DNA of 64,000 nt from Cryptomeria japonica (taxonomy: Eukaryota; Streptophyta; Pinopsida; Cupressales; Cupressaceae). The position numbers and the translations under genes are program-made. The notes beneath the pieces were generated by a model. It was not told the origin of the DNA and searched no databases. It saw nothing but the letters and a program-made list of their open reading frames with translations. Shown here one piece after another: positions 45,712 through 55,844 of the stretch (position 1 is its first letter; each line of letters opens with the position of its first letter). The stretch spans positions 145,180,476 through 145,244,475 of the forward strand of contig NC_081413.1 of NCBI RefSeq assembly GCF_030272615.1, given 5' to 3'.

Positions 45712-46620
45712 ATGGCACATATTCCCCCCCAAAATTTTGTGACCTAGGATAATGGGAGCCCTCTCATTCCCCCAACTCCACCCATGGTCTGGGGAGCTAT
45801 CCCTGTAGCCACACTAAAAGCTATACCCAAGTTCACTAGATAATGTCATAGAACTCCTTGGGAGCACTTACAAGATGTAGCCACTATTTGCACTGTCCAT
45901 GGAATTACCGAATAGAATGTGGCCTTAAGATTTCCCATAGCTTCTTTCAAATCAAGAGCTTTGGATTGGTTCAAATCGTTGGACCGTAACACTATAGGAG
46001 ATTGGGATCATCTAGGAGGCCATTTTTTTCAGAGGTTCTCTGATAAGGCTGACAGATCATCTTTGATACACCAATTGATAACAATAAAGAGGGCCCCTCA
46101 GTAAGCACTAACTGATTTCAATCTAAGGTTTCAGCAGACCTGACAGAGGATACCTTTGTTTGCTCGCCCCCCAGTGGATATGGCTTTCGTATTCTACTTA
46201 AAAGCTTTCAATTCTGACATATCAGTGATGATCCAATCCCTACGAGGTAATACACTCCCGCAAGCATTTGATATAGCAGTCCAAGTGGAAAACAACCTAA
46301 TCTATGTTGGGAAGCTAGCTCCCCACCCTATCATGCTAGTTTTTCTTGAGATATCTCCTCAAGTCTTAGAGGAAGCCACTCCCAATACATCTACTCCACA
46401 GTATATATATTTATATCCCACTCCCCCACCATCCTCTTTGGCTACCGAGGTCAGTGATATGAAGAACCTTCTGAGATCCTTCTCCAATGAGATTGTCAAT
46501 CTAAAGAGAGCCCAGGTCTCACCCACCACGCCTCCCTTCCAGCAAAGTTCTAAGGGAATCGACCTCCATACCAAAATAACCAACATACAAATCATCGTAC
46601 TGAAAAACCTTCCTAGCTAA
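45712..46620 (+). pseudogene. Gypsy gag
   Basis: ATG at 45712 begins a frame that stays readable to 46620 with five stops. The capsid core is present: 'FKSRALDWFKSLDRNTIGDW', 'LGGHFFQRFSD' and 'PQAFDIAVQVENNLIYVG', the Retrotrans_gag pattern. Afterwards the reading shifts frame; near 46727 'CFPCNNVHALRNFPRG' looks like a worn zinc knuckle with the last Cys replaced by Phe. Confidence 0.85.
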
Positions 46621-47326
46621 ATGATCAGATAGTCCCTGTCCTGAATCCATTACAAACTGTCTATCCAACCATTGGTAAGGAGCTGACCATGGGTCAAAAT
46701 AACCTAGCAGATGATAGCAATTCCTGGTGCTTTCCATGTAATAATGTTCATGCTCTAAGAAATTTCCCAAGAGGGAACTTGCAGCAGAAGGTCGCAGAAC
46801 AAAGAAGTCTAGCCGTGACGCCAGATGAGTCTGTGTATATATGGATAATGCGGCTTTTGTTGCTCAAATGCAAGGAATATCATTGCAGCAAGAGGTAGAG
46901 ATCACCCCAAATCATGCACTTTTCTTGTGGATGGAGGAAGAGGATGTCATGCTCACCAACAACGCACCTACTTCAAAGGATGAACCCCCCTTTGTGCAGT
47001 TGGATTATAACCTCCGCTCCAAAAGATGTTTTACTAGGGAGAATGCTGGCATATCTAGAGGAACCCCCGTGGACAAATCTCCTGAATGATCAGTCATTAG
47101 CTCTACCTATCCAAGAAAAGAGTTCGTCCCCTATAAGCTAAAGGAGCCAAAGATTCCCATACCTTAAATAGTAGATGTGGTGGAACAACTGAAGAAAGCT
47201 CCTACTCACGTCTCTCTATGGGACCTCTTGAGTATTCATGAGCAAAAGAATTGGCTAAAAGAGGCCCTATCTAATGGCAAAAAGGATGCAAGCAGGAGCA
47301 CCCCCAAATCTCCATAGATCAATGAA
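46621..47326 (+). pseudogene. Worn gag-protease linker
   Basis: Coding traces in changing frames, including a damaged zinc knuckle near 46727 and 'AAFVAQMQGISLQQEVEI'. No single frame is kept. Confidence 0.4.
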
Positions 47327-47710
47327 ATGGGTTTCCAACTCATAGCAGGAAAGTCACACTCTTTGACCATGTTGACTAATCAGGTCCCGCCCCCTAAGGT
47401 TCAACTAGAAGGTGAGTCTAAACCAAGCCCATTTTACCTTATCCTTGTAGTTGGGGATAAACTATTACATAATTCCATGATAGATTCTAGAGCTAGCACC
47501 ACTATCATGCCTAAGAAAATTGCTGAGGTGTTCAACATTAGGTATGGACCTTTGAATAGGGGGGTTATGCAGCTTGACAGGAACAGGGTCCAGACCATAG
47601 GTCTTATTAAAAGCCTTCCTCTGACCTTATTCGCATGTCCTAGCATTACGATTTCCCAGGAAGTAGTGGTCATCAACATCCCTCCTATTTTTGGGCTCTG
47701 TCTTTCTTGA
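47327..47710 (+). pseudogene. Gypsy aspartic protease
   Basis: 127 open codons. 'HNSMIDSRASTTIMP' at about residue 50 is the retropepsin active-site loop with Arg in place of the catalytic-loop Gly (D-S-R for D-S-G). The following strand pattern up to 'INIPPIFGLCLS' fits the fold. It would have processed the Gag-Pol polyprotein; the substitution predicts an inactive enzyme. Confidence 0.7.
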
Positions 47711-48025
47711 GACTTCACTACTAAAATAGGAGGCTATTTGTCCTTAGATTGGTCCCATCTCATCCCCTGCACCCAACACGACACCAAGATAAAAATCCTC
47801 CCAAAACCCATCCATGTTGACCATGTAGCTAACTAGGCCATGATTAATTTCAAGCCTACCCACACTTCTATATCAAACAAGGAAAGAAAAGTAGTAGAGC
47901 TCTTATAAGATGAAGAAGTGACTAGGGAAATTTCACCCAAGCAGGAAGTTTTCCGGAATGAATTCATAGATTCTAATCCCTTTTCTAACTACCACGCCAC
48001 CGACCTAGGTACCTATTTCATTTTT

Positions 48026-48661
48026 AATGAAAACTAGATCATCCTGAAGCTTACTAAAGAATCTATTTCTGAAGAGCAGTTATCTTTGGCATTGTGGACC
48101 CTGCACTTTGACGGTACAAAATGCAGGATGGGCTCCGGAGTGAGAATTTGTCTCACACCTCCCTCAAGCGAAGAAAACTTAAAGCCTTTCCGGTTACAAT
48201 TTGCATGTTCAAACAATGAAGCAGAGTATGAGGTACTGATCCAAGGCCTAAGCTTGGTGGAAAGGATGGGCATTTAAAAATTGAAGGTCATGGGCAACTC
48301 TGAGCTAGTTGTCCATCAAGTTCGGGGGATATCTAGTGCCAAACACGTTCGTATGAGATCCTACCATGCTAGAACATGGGATCTAATATAGAGTTTTGAT
48401 TCTTTCAACATTGTAAGAATCCCCCAGAAATTAAATGTTGTTGTTGACTAGATGGCCGTGATCGGATCACAATTTGACCTTGCCACAGACTTACTCACTG
48501 GTCCCCAAGCAGTTTGTGTAGTCGTCCACTCGGCTATTCCTGATAATGATACTCAATGGAACGTTTTTGAGAGTGATGAGAAGATCGCTTTATTCATCCA
48601 AAAATCAGGAGGATTTGTAGATCAACTTCAACCCAAGGTGAAAGAAGCCTATGAAGATTAG
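48026..48661 (+). pseudogene. Additional RNase H, located upstream of RT
   Basis: 'LHFDGTKCRMGSGVRI' (first Asp), 'CSNNEAEYEVLIQGL' (Glu), 'KVMGNSELVVHQVRG' (third position Asn instead of Asp) and 'LNVVVD' (last Asp) follow the RNase H fold of the extra, archaeal-like RNase H of Tat/Ogre elements. Stops lie at 48275, near 48390, at 48449 and at 48659. From 48086 the same frame carries on into RT, so this was the front part of one polyprotein. The usual place I know for this domain is between RNase H and integrase. Confidence 0.8.
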
Positions 48662-48682
48662 ATCATCTAGCTGAAATCCAAC

Positions 48683-49720
48683 ATGCTCCCAAATGGTTTG
48701 ATCACTCTAGAGAACCTGTTTGACCATGATGAGTCTAAGAATGACAAGAAGAAGGTCACGACTAGCAAAGGTGATTATGTCAAAATGTCAGTAGGAAGTG
48801 GGAGAGTTCTCAAGGTAGGAAAAGGTGTTTCCCCTAAAGACCGAAAGAGATTGGCCCAATACTGTGATGAATATGAAGGTGTCTTGTATTAGTCTTATGA
48901 TGATTTAAAAGGATTCAATCCTAGCATCATCCAGCATACTGTTGAGCTTGCGGATGGAGCTAAGTTGGTTCGACATAAGCAAAGGTCGGTCAACCTAAAA
49001 ATTGAGTCTCTCATGGCTCAGGAGCTGAAGAAGCTGATCGAATCAAGGATTGTTTACCCCATAAAACATAACACATGGGTATCAAATCTAGTGCTCGTAA
49101 GAAAAAAGAATGGAGATATCTAGCTCTCTGTAGATTTTCAAGATCTGAATATAGCATCTCTCAAAGATCACTACCCTTTGCCATCAATGGAGCAATTACT
49201 GAGCACGATGGCGGGGTTTAAAATGTTCTCGATGCTCGATGGTTTCTCGGGGCACAACCAGGTACTGGTAAAACTAGAAGACAAGCACAAGACAATGTTC
49301 ACCTCCAAATGGGGGACGTTCGCATACCAGAAGATGCCTTTCGGGTTGTTAAATGCTTGAGAAACTTTTCAAAAGGCCATGGATTTGGCTTTTAGAGAAA
49401 TCATTAATAGGATCATTTTGATATACTTAGATGACCTAAATGTATTTTCCAAACACTGAGAGGATCATTTTTATCATCTCGAGCTAGTATTCCAAAAATG
49501 TCTTGAATTTGGGATTTCCCTGAACCCAAAGAAGTGCATCTTTGGTGTCCCTCAAGGCAAGTTACTTGGGCATATAGTATCAAAAGAAGGTGTTTCCATT
49601 GATCCACAGACTCAAAGCCATAAAAGACCTCCCCCTTCTGATCAACAAAAAAGGAGTCTAGTCTTTTTTAGGTAAAGTCAACTTTGTTAGTCGTTTCATT
49701 TCGGACTTTGTCGAAATTAT
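48683..49720 (+). pseudogene. Gypsy reverse transcriptase
   Basis: Recognisable RT blocks: 'LKKLIESRIVYPIKHNTW', 'LVLVRKKNGDI', 'SVDFQDLN', 'MFSMLDGFSGHNQV', 'FAYQKMPFGLLNA', the catalytic 'YLDDL' (about 49424-49438) and 'NPKKCIFGVPQGKLLGHIV'. Lesions: TAG near 49121, TGA near 49359 and near 49459, and a frameshift at a T run near 49665. The final 'FVSRFISDFVEII' is separated from its continuation by the Tat-like element inserted at 49725. Confidence 0.9.
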
Positions 49721-49724
49721 AAGT
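49720..49724. repeat. Target-site duplication ATAAG, left copy
   Basis: Identical to 57048-57052; excising the element and one copy restores E-I-I-R-P-F in frame. Confidence 0.92.
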
Positions 49725-50225
49725 GTCGTGCCTGTGAAGTGTGATACCTGTAGCTACAACACAAAACACTCAATAGATCATTACAACCATGGTTAGAAAA
49801 TAATAAGAAAACAAAGATGAACCATGACAAAGTGACCTATTGCCTCCTAAGAGATGCGAGTATGGTTTTTCTCTCAGATCTGGATAAGCAATCCCAATCA
49901 CTTAACTACACCTAGACGGAGGATTTGAAATGATAATGATATGAAAAGATGAGATTGATTGTGCTAGATTGATCCAAGAGACTAATTAAGCTAATGATAT
50001 GCATGATTAAGCTACAAAAGAGATTGATTGAGCTACATGATTCAACAATTATGCTAGAAAATGATCAAATTAAACTAAATCTAAGATGCACTTGCTTAAA
50101 ACAACAATGTTCAAATGATATGCCTATAGTAACAATGCATAACATGAAATAAGATGGGATCTGCCTATGATAGCAATGTATAAGATGATAATGAGATGGG
50201 ATCCCTTATTACTCCAAAATGGGGG

Positions 50226-50236
50226 ATATTTATAGG
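50226..50236 (-). promoter_or_regulatory. TATA box of the Tat-like LTR
   Basis: Minus-strand CCTATAAATAT, conserved as TTATAAATAT at 56369-56379. Confidence 0.65.
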
Positions 50237-50340
50237 ATTTCCAAGGCCAAGGGTGAGGTGGCAGGAATCAACGGTCAAGATTGAGTCTGAAGATATCAAG
50301 GGTGAAATTGGAGGAGGTCGGAAAAGAGGTTGGAGGAAGA

Positions 50341-50436
50341 GACACTTGTCATCTCTGTGGTGACAAGTGTCAAGGAGCTTTTCTCATAAAAGGGCAAGTG
50401 TCCAAGAGAGGAGACATGTGGCCAAAGTGCCATGTG
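50341..50436. promoter_or_regulatory. E-box cluster with palindromic hairpin
   Basis: Five CANNTG words in 94 bp (50343, 50364, 50395, 50415, 50431). The first two lie in the arms of GACACTTGTCA/TGACAAGTGTC, a perfect 11-bp inverted repeat with a 9-base loop. The block lies about 105-210 bp upstream of the minus-strand TATA box and is repeated at 56484-56579. Confidence 0.6.
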
Positions 50437-50461
50437 TCTCAAGAAGAAAATATCCACACCA

Positions 50462-50585
50462 TAGGAGGTTAGGATAAGGAGGGTAGAATGTGCAAGATAG
50501 GATAGGGTTAGTTAAACCCAAGGTTAGGTGGCATGGGTTAGGTTAGAGGGATGGTTAGGTTAGGTGGTTAGAAGTTAGGAGGCAT
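50462..50585. repeat. Degenerate GGTTAG-rich tract in LTR
   Basis: About ten GGTTAG/GGATAG words. Repeated at about 56605-56728 in the other LTR. Not the plant telomere unit TTTAGGG. Confidence 0.8.
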
Positions 50586-50905
50586 GTGGATAATTTGAAT
50601 ATAAAAATTCAAATAATAGGAAAAGACTAATTAATTCTCAACAAATCATAAATTGATTTGTTTTAATTAATTAGAGGATTAGAAGAATTGATTTAAATGG
50701 GGGGAAGATTAATTAACTTGAATTAATTAATCAAACGGCACTATTGAAATGAACCTATTAAATAAATCCTTGTATTTATTAATAAGTAGATGAATGGGAA
50801 AATATAATCCAATTGCCTAATGAATTCAATTAAATTAGGAAGGGGGATTTATTAAATAATTACTTATTTAATTAATTATCTTTAGACCATTTTTAGGTGT
50901 ATACA

Positions 50906-51680
50906 TTCTCACATAGTTCTTGTACATCCTGATTCTTGAGCAGTCACCCATTATCATGGTAATGGTCATGGGTATTCCATAATGACAGATGATGTAGTTC
51001 AAGATAAATGCAACAATTTGTTTTCCTATGATATTTGTGAGAGGTACTGCCTCAATCCATTTTGTGAAATAGTTTGTAGCAACAAGGATGAATTTGTGAC
51101 CATTAGATGAAGAAGGATTTATCTTTCCTACTACATCAAAACCCCATTGATAGAAAGGACAAGATGTTGCCAAAGCATAAATTTCTTGTGCTGGTGCATG
51201 AATCAAATTCCCATGGATCTGACATTGTTTGCATGTTCTAGCTATCTGAAAAGAATCTCGTTCCATAGTTGGACAATAATAGCCCAAGAATATGAGTTTT
51301 TTCGAAAGGGTAAGACCACTTGAATGAGTGCCACAAATGCCATTATGGACTTCATGTAAGGCCTTCTCAGATTCTTCTTGTTCGAGACATCTTAAAAGAG
51401 TACCGTCTTGACCTTGTTTAAATAGGGTATCCGCGATGAGAGTATAATGGGAGGATTGGCGAATAAAGTTTCTCTTTTTATTTTTTGATAAGTCAAAAGG
51501 AAGGATATTATCTTTCAGGTGTGTATAAGTTTTTCCATAGCGGGAGGAATCATTCCCAACAAGGTGATAGATAGTTTGGGAATCATGACAATTATGAGCA
51601 GGGTAAAACAACTCTTCCACCAGGAATTCATAACGTTGTTGATTTTCCTGTGTCTGAAGGAGAGAAGCAAGTGTAGCCAT
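50906..51680 (-). pseudogene. Truncated Gypsy integrase
   Basis: The N-terminal zinc module is present (His-His in 'LHEVHNGICGTHSSG', Cys-Cys in 'ARTCKQCQIHGN'). The catalytic core starts with 'YQWGFDVVGKINPSSSNGHK' (first Asp) and 'VATNYFTKWIEAVPL'. After 'HYGIPMTITMIMGD' the second Asp motif and the catalytic Glu are missing; the frame runs into LTR sequence. It is therefore not able to integrate DNA. It is continuous with the additional RNase H upstream, whose last helix 'NKVADAMATLASL' overlaps its start. Confidence 0.88.
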
Positions 51681-52142
51681 GGCATCTGCTACTTTGTTGT
51701 CATTCCTTGGAATCTACTAAAAATTTATTTCTATAAATTATTTCTTGATATCATCAACCATCTTTTTATAAGGCATCAACTTTTCATCCTTTGTTTGATA
51801 ATCATCATTGATTTGATTGATGATGAGCTGAGAGTCTCCAAAGACTTGAAGTTGTGTAATGTTCTATTCTATAGCCATTTTGATGCTTGTAACCAAAGAT
51901 TCATATTTTGTTGTATTGTTGGTGCATGAAAAGCTTTATTTGTATGCTCTTAAGATTGTATGAGCTTGTGGTGTGATAAATAGAATACCTGCTCTTGATC
52001 CATATTGTGTTCCATCATTGATGCCTACTCCTGGACTGATATTTGGGTGATGTATTATAAGATCTAGATTGAACCCTGGAATGACTATATATGACCATCT
52101 TTTGATTTGATTCCTTTTGAAGGGTTCAAAATATTTTTGCAA
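51661..52142 (-). pseudogene. Additional RNase H of the RT-less element
   Basis: 'GINDGTQYGSRAGILF' (first Asp), 'CTNNTTKYESLVTSIKMA' (catalytic Glu replaced by Lys), 'LQVFGDSQLIINQINDDY' (Asp) and 'NDNKVADAMATLA' (last Asp). It lies directly before integrase, the usual Tat/Ogre position, in contrast to the host Gypsy element. A stop at 51936 and others break it. Confidence 0.8.
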
Positions 52143-52757
52143 TTCATGTTTTGATAGAGAGATTGCTCGATGTAGATCAGTTGTGCCAATGGTGACTGCC
52201 TCTATTGGTTATATTAGGATAAATGACCTCTCTTGATAAAATTTTGGTAAGGTGTCAAATCTCCCATCTTCCTATGCCTCGAGGAGGTTTTCACCATTAT
52301 ATGCATCCTTTATTTTTACTTTTTTTGGGTCTAATGTTGCCAATAAATGGTTTTCAACATTATACCTAATATTGTTTTCTTGATTTTCATTTTTGTGACT
52401 AGGAGATTTGGCACCCACTTGATTGGAAGATACATTAATAGAATTCCTTGTGAAATTTGTTGCAGGTTCAATTTCATTAAGATATAAGGATATGTCATGG
52501 TCATTAGGAAAGGTATCAATGACAGTATGTCCTTCATTTTCCAAGTCCATAGGTTCAGACAGGATTAAGGATAAAGGATTATTAGAATTACCTCTTGCAA
52601 GTAGCTCCCGATTATCCTCAATTAAGTCCAAGTCAACCTAATGTGATTCTGATTCAATTGGGCTAGTTCCTAATGTTTGTCCTACATACATGTGAACTAT
52701 ATCAGCACCTACATCTACTTCTTCCCTTTCAATTTCAAATTGTTCTTGTTTGTTTTT
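52143..52757 (-). pseudogene. Protease to RNase H linker with RT missing
   Basis: The segment 52272-52631 is acidic and Asn-rich and ends 'LDPKKVKIKDAYNGENLLEA', like the usual linker before RT. The following codons lead directly to the additional RNase H. None of the RT blocks is present. Confidence 0.6.
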
Positions 52758-53290
52758 CTATGATAGTGAATTTTCTCTATTCCCTCGATCTTTTAGCTGC
52801 ATTTGTTTTTCCATGCTTGACAAAATTGATGCAAATGATTGTTCCTTGGATTGTATGCTTGAAGATGTTGCCTCTCTGTTATATGAAACAATGACCTCTC
52901 GAGCTGGTTTTAGATTACTACAACATTGCAATGGATTTGAATCTACTGAGATCATGATTTCCTGCCAATTGTAGGAAAACTTTAGGAACTGATGGTATGT
53001 GGATGGAACAGGTTGTATGTCATGTATCCAGGGTCTTCCCAAGAGTATGTTGTATGATAAGTCCAAGTCAAAAACTTGGCATGTTGTGTCTTTCTACAAA
53101 GGTCCCACTCTGAGGGGTAATATCACAATTCCTTTAGAGGAATGCTTTGATTTTTATCTTTTTCTGGGGATCAAGTGCATCTTCTGAATAACCTAGAGCA
53201 CAAACAAGACTTAATGAGCAAATGTTTAAGCCATCTCCCCTATCTATTAGGACACATTTAATGAGTGTTCTATGAATGAGGACTTAAATT
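52758..53290 (-). pseudogene. Aspartic protease of the RT-less element
   Basis: Near 53230 the minus strand reads 'VLIDRGDGLNICSLSL', the retropepsin active-site region with D-R-G. It is followed by 'DALDPQKKIKIKAF', a frame lesion, and 'YNILLGRPWIHDIQPVPSTY' with 'HQFLKF', the very typical end of plant Gypsy protease. A basic-acidic tail continues to 52758. Confidence 0.8.
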
Positions 53291-53727
53291 TGCAAGTGAG
53301 AATTATGGGGATGTTGTAAGGAATCAATGCTTGGATATGAAGGAGATGAGCTTTGAATAGGATCCTCTGAAATAGGTTCGATGGGTATATTGTTTGGTGA
53401 GGATTCTATGGAATATTCTTGCAAGTTTCCAAGCGGTGTAGGAATAGATGCCTTTGGAGAGTCAATTTTCTTATGGGGGGTTGAGCCATTGCTAGACATA
53501 GGTGCATGATTTTGACCTTCTTTAGCAAAATCCTTTAGGGATATCTTTAAGAGTTGCATAAAAGAGCCACCTTTCTTTGGAGATGTATTTGAATCCTTGT
53601 GAGATTTTGACATACTTGAATTTTGATTTTGGACTTGTTTGATTGCTTTGTTATGTTGACTTGTCATGTTTTCTTCTTGTATTTTTCTTTGGTATTCCAT
53701 GTTGCTATGATCTTCAATTATCTCCAA
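53284..53727 (-). pseudogene. Probable gag tail, RT-less element
   Basis: 147 open codons, rich in Ser, Asn, Lys and Pro, directly upstream of protease. No capsid core or knuckle. A gag C-terminal region is the simplest reading. Confidence 0.4.
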
Positions 53728-54394
53728 TGTTTCTCTCTCTTTCTGTAATCTTTCATTTTTGAGCCCTTATTAAAACAAGCATACACGTGTGCTAGACATT
53801 GTGCTAGGATTTGATTGTCCAAAGTTTTTTTTGATAAGTGATCAACTGTCAATGTAAATGTGATAGAGTGATATGACACGAAAATTTGGTTCAAGTATTT
53901 AAATGTTTGCAAGTTTTTCAATCTTCGGTTTTGGAGTGCAATGCTGATGATTTTGATAAAAACTAAGTCCAATAGGAATGATAAATCCTACGATGTGGGA
54001 CAAGGTTGTCCTGACCAAATGTTGTAGTTTCATGATAAACAATGATAGATCATGATGAGAAACTATGTTTTGAGTGATCAGTTTGTCAAAGAGGGTGATG
54101 ATGCACTTTGAGATGTTTAGATCTTAAACTTGTTGAATGTGAATACTTGAAAATCTTGAGGTGTTCATTTCTAGCATCCAATTTGATAGATGATAACTTG
54201 ATCAAGTAAACCAATAAGACAATCCAAGCATAAAATGATAGATAATAGGTGTTTATGATCACTGTAAATTGACCGAGCAAATATGAGAGATCTAGAAAAG
54301 ATGTGCAAGAAGACAACTCTGGACCAACAAAGATAGAAATTCATATCACAGTTTAAGAAGCTTCAGACAACAATACATACATGCCCATATGACA

Positions 54395-54545
54395 AATCAG
54401 GAATCTCATATGACAAAGCACAAGCTCGTATGACAATTCCCACTAAGAAAAATGATAAACCAAAGGCCTTGTATGAAAAAAATTTCTAAACTATACGACA
54501 AACAAGAAGGCTCATATGACAAAACACAAGCTCATACGACTCAAG
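54395..54545. repeat. CTCRTAYGACAA motif cluster 1
   Basis: CTCATATGACAAA, CTCGTATGACAA, CTATACGACAAAC, CTCATATGACAAAA and CTCATACGACTC in 150 bp; the plus-strand words share the core RTAYGAC. Confidence 0.65.
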
Positions 54546-55589
54546 ACACAACAAAGGTAAAAAATATTGTTTGGACAGATTTTTGATCATTGAAGTTTGA
54601 TGTTTTGCTTCTGTTTTCCAGTTTTAAATGTCTGATTTTCTTGTTTCAGGGATGAAGACACAACAAACACATGATATGATAAGTGACCTCAAGCACATTA
54701 CGCTACCTAAGGAAGTTGGCTGAGAAAGAAAACCTTTTCTTGCAAACTTAGGTACACACCCAATAGCTAATCAGAATATAGCCACTGAGTCTCACGCAAT
54801 GGATTCTCAATGCTATATTATCCGACTCCAAATGCTAATGGGGGCATGATATGGCAAGTGTCTTGGGAGAGTTACTATCTCTCTTGCACAAAGATTATCA
54901 CCCTTTCAAGGGTGAATCGGGTAGCTTCTAATCTTAATTGGAACTAGTAAGGGATTCGTTCAGCGCATCAGGGTATAAACTCAATTAAGAGGTCTCCCAG
55001 CCTTGAAAACCAAGGTTTGCTATACCTTAAGGTACAAAAGAGAGCTATTCCTGAGCACTATCGTTGACTTGATTTTCATCAAATCACATTTATTTTATAG
55101 TGGGTTGGAGTACTTGGCATTAGTCATTCCCACTTGGGTCATTCCCCTATCACTGACCTTAATGGCTTAGAGTTATTAGCTCCTCAGGAGGCCAAGCAAG
55201 CTAAAGATATGCACTATTTAAAGCAAAGGAGGAGTCTAGATTTTTGATAACCTAAGAAAGGTGAGAGAATACTTGCCTATCATCAAAACAAATAATACAT
55301 GATTGTTCATTTCCATTAGCAAAAATAAGTGTGCCTAGAAAGTTTAAAGAAGACATAAAGTTTGGTGGAGTCCTCCTAGGCAACCTGCAAAATAGATGCA
55401 TTAGTAGTCATGATGTGTTTTGGTGAAATGAAGCTTTGACAAGCATAATCTTCGACAATCATCCTGCAAAAACCAGTTAGGCTACCAAAAAACTCACAAA
55501 TAGACTAGGGTTAGCATTACTAATAATCAAATTGAAGCATGAAAACCCTAAAATGCAATCTTCTTTGAAAACACCGAAGCATAATTTTG

Positions 55590-55765
55590 TATGACACTAT
55601 TTACCTGATCGTACAAGTATCCTTTTGTGACCGTATGAGTGCAAAATGCAGCTCGTATGACAATTTAGTATCCTTAAAAGCTCATATAAGTAAGAAAGAA
55701 TTATCGTCTACATGCACAAAGGAGCTCGTACGAGGCTGAAAAGGAACTCGTACGAGATTCTAATT
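55590..55765. repeat. CTCRTAYGACAA motif cluster 2
   Basis: GTATGACAC, CGTATGAGT, CTCGTATGACAA, CTCATATAAG, CTCGTACGAGG and CTCGTACGAG; the last two are palindromic around CGTACG. Confidence 0.6.
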
Positions 55766-55822
55766 CAGACCAAACCAGAAATGAATATTTGATGATGCTA
55801 AGAGGCCAAAAATGAGATTTCT

Positions 55823-55841
55823 GGTCCCATGGTGGGTGCCA
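55823..55841 (-). promoter_or_regulatory. Primer-binding site of the RT-less element
   Basis: Minus-strand TGGCACCCACCATGGGACC, three bases inside the 5' LTR. The form resembles the TGG..CCCACCGTGGGGCC sites of plant Gypsy elements. Confidence 0.8.
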
Positions 55842-55844
55842 AAA

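Larger units (their letters stand above)
49725..50905 (-). repeat. 3' LTR of the RT-less Tat-like element
   Basis: TGTCGTGCCTGTGAAG to GGTGTATACA. Conserved inside: TATA box (50226-50236), E-box hairpin block (50341-50436) and GGTTAG-rich tract (50462-50585). Confidence 0.92.
53728..55822 (-). other. Leader or lost gag region of the RT-less element
   Basis: About 2.1 kb without convincing ORFs; capsid coding is not recognisable. Contains two clusters of a CTCRTAYGA word (54395-54545 and 55590-55765). Confidence 0.5.

Noticed and set aside
50281-50472. Small 63-codon ORF with Cys residues (CHLCGDKC), almost identical at 56424-56615
   Set aside because: Both copies lie in the two LTRs of one element, so identity follows from LTR duplication. 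The Cys codons come from the E-box hairpin block.
50462-50585. Interstitial telomere
   Set aside because: Units are GGTTAG-like and irregular, not TTTAGGG, and occur identically placed in both LTRs.
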